Assembly: GCA_029990175.1 (NCBI GenBank)
Contig: JARKIP010000010.1
Coordinates: 44,200,001 to 44,264,000, forward strand
DNA: 64,000 bases
Direction of reading: 5' to 3'
From: Petunia secreta
Lineage: Eukaryota; Streptophyta; Magnoliopsida; Solanales; Solanaceae
Shown: in pieces, positions 60,536-64,000 of the stretch
How positions within the stretch are numbered: position 1 is the first letter of the stretch
How the letters are laid out: each line of letters starts with the position of its first letter
The notes under the pieces: generated by a model
Seen by the model: only the letters and a program-made list of their open reading frames with translations
Told to the model about the DNA's origin: nothing
Databases searched by the model: none
Program-made: the position numbers and the translations under genes

Positions 60536-60938
60536 TTTTTAATAAGCTTTCTGGGTTTAGATGCTGTTGTATCTGGTTTATGAAAGTAAGTGTTTGTATA
60601 TAAATGAAAAATGTCACCTTTGCCACAATGGTAAAGAGGTAAAAAAATAAACTAAGAAATTGAGTATGTTAGTTATTGGTATCAATTTTTTGGTTTCTTG
60701 TGAAAATGAGACGTTTGTTCTTACGGAAAAGAGAGTTTTTCTCAAGCCATAAGAGCAAATACCTGAAAATTAACTGGATGTGCAATATTAAATTTAACTA
60801 GATATGCAGTATTATGAAAAAGAGACGATTGTGCTATTTCTTGCATTCTTCTATATTAAATTTGAACTGGGAATGTTGCCATATGAGGTTACTGCACCCA
60901 CTTATCTAAAGATTACAAGTCTGAAGAAACAACAAAGA
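59579..60938. other. Helitron interior without recognised genes
   Basis: Two similar stretches around 59650-59710 and 59850-59900 share GCCTGCATCT-TAGGT-TTGTCGTC-AATTAGAATAGC, an internal direct repeat about 200 bp apart. A 35-base T-run lies at about 60498-60532. No supported coding sequence. Confidence 0.5.
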
Positions 60939-61080
60939 GTGTTTAAGGTGTTTCTTCATATATGCAATACTTCCCTCTGCTGTTACAACTCCCATTAATA
61001 ACTAATGTTGTGTTTAAGGTGTTTCTTCATATATGCAATACTTCCCTCTGCTGTTACAACTCCCCTTAATAACTAATGTT
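60939..61080. repeat. 71-bp tandem duplication
   Basis: Two adjacent 71-bp units (60939-61009 and 61010-61080), starting GTGTTTAAGGTGTTTCTTCA, differ by a single visible base (CCCATT versus CCCCTT). This is a recent duplication inside the Helitron. Confidence 0.95.
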
Positions 61081-61902
61081 ATTTTCTGTCGTGCAGAGCA
61101 AAGGAAGGATTTGAAGGAATTTTTTCAGTAAACAGCCTAATACATCTAAACTTCCAGCGATTATCTGCAACATAACCATGTCATCAGTGTTTGTCCTAGC
61201 TCGATGTCAAGTAGTCAGTATTCAATATGCTAAAGCTGAAGCACCATTAACTGATCCTTACAGCTACCTCCTAGATGTTAACTACTCACTGCTCCTTATA
61301 GCCACCTCTTCGTTAACTTGGCTGAAGCACGCGATGGAGGAGTTTTTTAATTTATATTTTCATTTCCACCTGTAAATTGAACAACGATTCTGTGAATACT
61401 ACAGTTGGTCAGTAGAGTTCAAAATCTGAAATTTATTCTTCATTGTACTTACAAGAATAAAGTAAGCTCCCTCCTCCAAGTGAAGATCTCCTTGACATGG
61501 TTGGTGGTGGAATTCCAGTTAAGGATTGACTTCTTGGTGTCCTTGCATTAGATGCCATCTGTGACTTCACCTCATTTTGGCAATTGAAAGGTGATTATGG
61601 GGCTGCTTCAGTCCTTTTCTGTTAGTTCATGTAAGTTTTTACAAATCAGTGAAACACAATTATGCATCGATGCAAACAAAGCTATCTCAGGCAACAAATT
61701 CACACCGTTGAACTTCCAAAAAGCTAAAGCTTCATATGCTTACAGGGATTGATGGAATATACATGCACTTCATGGTTATTCAATTAGACAATCTTTTATA
61801 CTCCGTCACCAATTTCTATTCCGCAACATTTTACAATTATTCCTTCGTAGTCCAACTGCTTTCATATTGTTCCCAACAATTTTAGCGCTACAATTAGGTT
61901 CC

Positions 61903-61929
61903 ACGCGCAACGCGCGTTCCCGGTACTAG
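61903..61929 (+). repeat. Helitron 3' terminus: hairpin plus CTAG
   Basis: A perfect 6-bp stem (ACGCGC / GCGCGT, loop AAC) is followed by TCCCGGTA and the terminal CTAG. This is the classical termination signal for rolling-circle transposition. Confidence 0.92.
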
Positions 61930-64000
61930 TTTTATATAAATACCTTTGCCTGTTAATCTTTGTAGTGCATTAAAATAGAAAAAATAAATTTGCGTAAACA
62001 AGATTAATACAGATCCAAGTATGAATTTCAATAGTTTTTATAAAAATGTTACTATAATATGCTTCAATCTAATATAAATTTTAATTAGCTCTTCTCATGA
62101 AAATCCAGGTATGAAGTTTTTTAATTTTACAACAGGTTACTCTATTGTGCTTCAATGTAATTCCCCTTTTTCATTTGATTTCATTTTGTTGAATTCTGAA
62201 GCGCAATAGTTATGTTTATGGAGATAGTACTTATCAATTTTCCTCTCTTTATGGTCCCTTTGCTTTAGTTTTGTAAAATTTTGCAGTTAATTAGTTCTTT
62301 TCATGAAAATTCAGATATAAAAATTAATTAGTTTTACAGAATTTTACTCTATTGTGCTTCTATATAATTTTTAATCTTTTTTCTCCTTATTCCCTTTTTT
62401 CATTTGATTTTATTTTATTAATTTCTAAAGCAAAATAGTTATATTTATGGGATATTACTTATCTTTTTTCATCCTTCTCTTTGTTGTTCTTTGATATTTT
62501 CCTATTTCCAGGATCGTACTACCTTTTTTGGTATAGAGTAATATGCTTATTTTTCTTTGCTGTATATGGTAATAGTTATTATTTTACTTTTTTTTTTTTG
62601 CTTGAATATATGAAAGTCTATGGTAGCCAATTTTTAGATATAAAATTAGGGATGCAGTTTTAGTGTCTCAACCAATTTGTATATGTACATGTAATTGACT
62701 ATTATAGTTATATATATATAGACACACACACACACACACACACACAAAATTTTGTTACGTTAGAAATTATTAACCGAATCTTAACTAATTACCCTTTTTG
62801 CTGGTATACCTTATGAAACTGACAATGGTACACTACCAATTCTAAGAAAAATATATATTCACCGAATTTTAGTACAACTTTCATAAAAAATGACTTCATT
62901 CAACAATAATCTTTTCATATGTATGCAGGGGTACAATGAAGTAGACTAGAATTTCAAAATGAGAAGGCAAATTTTTTTCTTTAAAAGTGAGGTATCGCAA
63001 TCAGAACATATGTTACTCATATTCACATCTAAAATATGTGTAGTTAAAATATACATACATAAAAGGAGCTGTCATATTTTAATGTAACTTATCAGAGTGA
63101 AATAAATTTATTGTTAGTCGGGGAACACTTGAAACACACGTGTCCAGAAACTATAAAAAATGATTGTTTAGAGAAAAACGTAAAATCGGAATCGGAAGCA
63201 AGAGAAGTGAGTTGCCACATTGATGACTTTTAATAAGGGGCTTTAGATGCCTTTTCATATCTCCATGTTCAGTTTGTACTTTGTATTTGATTTGTTAGAA
63301 AAATATAATGTGATGATCATTTTAATTAATGATGTACTACCTATCGATGTTGTTTAACATATCTAAGAATGAGAACGTAGTAAAGTCAATGAACATTTTA
63401 TCTATTAAAGAAACTGATTAGATACTCAATTTAATTGCTAATACTAAATCATTTTATATATGGGATGAATAATCAACTAGCCAGTTTGGATTAAATAAAA
63501 CGTTTCATAATGAAGATTCCTAATAATTAATACAATAGTAATGAATTAAATCTATCACACCTCTAGCCATTGGCAAACTCTTCCAGAAATGAAATATAAA
63601 TTCAATTAATGTGGGAATCCCCTAAGTTAAAAGTAAACGACAATTTTACCCTTTAATCATGTAATTTTCTTTCAATGTTAATGTACAAATTTGTAAAAAC
63701 ACTTTATAATAAATAATAATAACTATTAACATATATAATTTATATACATATATAAGTATAAATAGGTTATTCATTCATTAGTGGCCACAATGTTAAACAT
63801 GTTCAAGTGTGCAGCCTTTAAGCCTATAATAATTTCTGGTAAACTGTATTTAATAGAATTCAAGAGTGAAATAATTCATTTAATTGTTGACTTTGGATTG
63901 CTTTGTATATGAAAGGTTAAAAATTAAAGAACCGGTAAAGGTGGTACCATGAATATAATCAATTTTTTTAACCTTTCCAACATTCTAAGTTACGACCTTC
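61930..64000. other. AT-rich flank
   Basis: No gene supported. It contains a TA/CA microsatellite at 62709-62746 and, near 63610, a string GGGAATCCCCTAAGTTAAAAGTAAACGACAATTTTACCC. That string resembles the 5' part of the Helitron at 51642 (GAATCCCTTAAGTAAAAAGT), so another Helitron fragment may start here. Confidence 0.4.
62709..62746. repeat. (TA)n(CA)n microsatellite
   Basis: A TATATATATATA tract is followed by GACACACAC... of about 12 CA units. This is a compound dinucleotide repeat. Confidence 0.95.

Larger units (their letters stand above)
51642..61929 (+). mobile_element. Helitron region (composite, one clear 3' end, two candidate 5' ends)
   Basis: The 3' end is textbook. A GC hairpin (stem ACGCGC/GCGCGT, 61903-61917) is followed 9 bases later by CTAG at 61926-61929 with T next. 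Candidate 5' ends with TC after A are at 51642 (TCTATATCATATTAATATAA) and at 57490 (TCTAACTATAAGAGCC). The inner span 57490-61929 would be a 4.4-kb Helitron carrying the RPA-like gene; the outer span would be a second, truncated or chimeric copy. No Rep/helicase coding is found, so the element is non-autonomous. Confidence 0.72.

Noticed and set aside
60411..60626. Lysine-rich minus-strand frame
   Set aside because: Generated by the T-run at 60498-60532.

Overview
The window looks like nuclear DNA of a flowering plant, probably an asterid eudicot (the LINE and copia families resemble those of Solanaceae, but I cannot fix the species). It is AT-rich. It carries split genes with GT/AG introns, and most of its length is transposable elements nested in one another. 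I see no bacterial-style operons, tRNA or rRNA genes.

Two host genes can be built exon by exon, both on the minus strand. (1) 1731-11753 is an EHD1-like EH-domain dynamin-family ATPase: 16 exons, 545 aa, with two EF-hands, a P-loop, DTPG and NKAD. Its introns hold a mitochondrial-like insertion (about 3015-3770), a duplicated RTE-type LINE remnant (about 7770-10790) and a MITE-like element. (2) 23557-33748 is a DUF3537 (plant gustatory-receptor-like) multipass membrane protein: four exons, 436 aa. Its second intron is stretched to 8 kb by a 7.6-kb Ty1/copia retrotransposon (24455-32029) lying antisense to the gene, and that element itself carries a Stowaway-like MITE.

Mobile DNA by region: 1-1061, edge of an LTR retrotransposon (minus strand). 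About 12480-16860, a decayed hAT transposase element plus an internally deleted relative. 16972-18229, a non-autonomous hAT element with a perfect 8-bp target duplication. About 18475-19143, a probable solo LTR. About 19190-21250, a minisatellite-rich element built of TGAAACA-type repeats. 22003-22794, a 5'-truncated LINE with a 13-bp target duplication. About 35610-51200, a second member of the TGAAACA/TGTTTCA family that now contains minus-strand L1-type LINE ORF1 and ORF2 parts, a 5.06-kb copia element (41404-46461) and possible captured gene pieces. About 51640-61929, Helitron DNA with a clear 3' hairpin/CTAG end, a broken RPA1-like gene and an internal tandem duplication, one copy of which is split by a young 3.03-kb gag-only LTR element (TR-GAG type, 54178-57208) with an intact 375-aa gag ORF. 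61930-64000 is AT-rich with only a CA microsatellite and perhaps a Helitron-like start.

The host genes do not form a pathway together. The main story is how transposons entered introns, promoters and one another; target-site duplications and interrupted repeats let several insertion orders be read directly.
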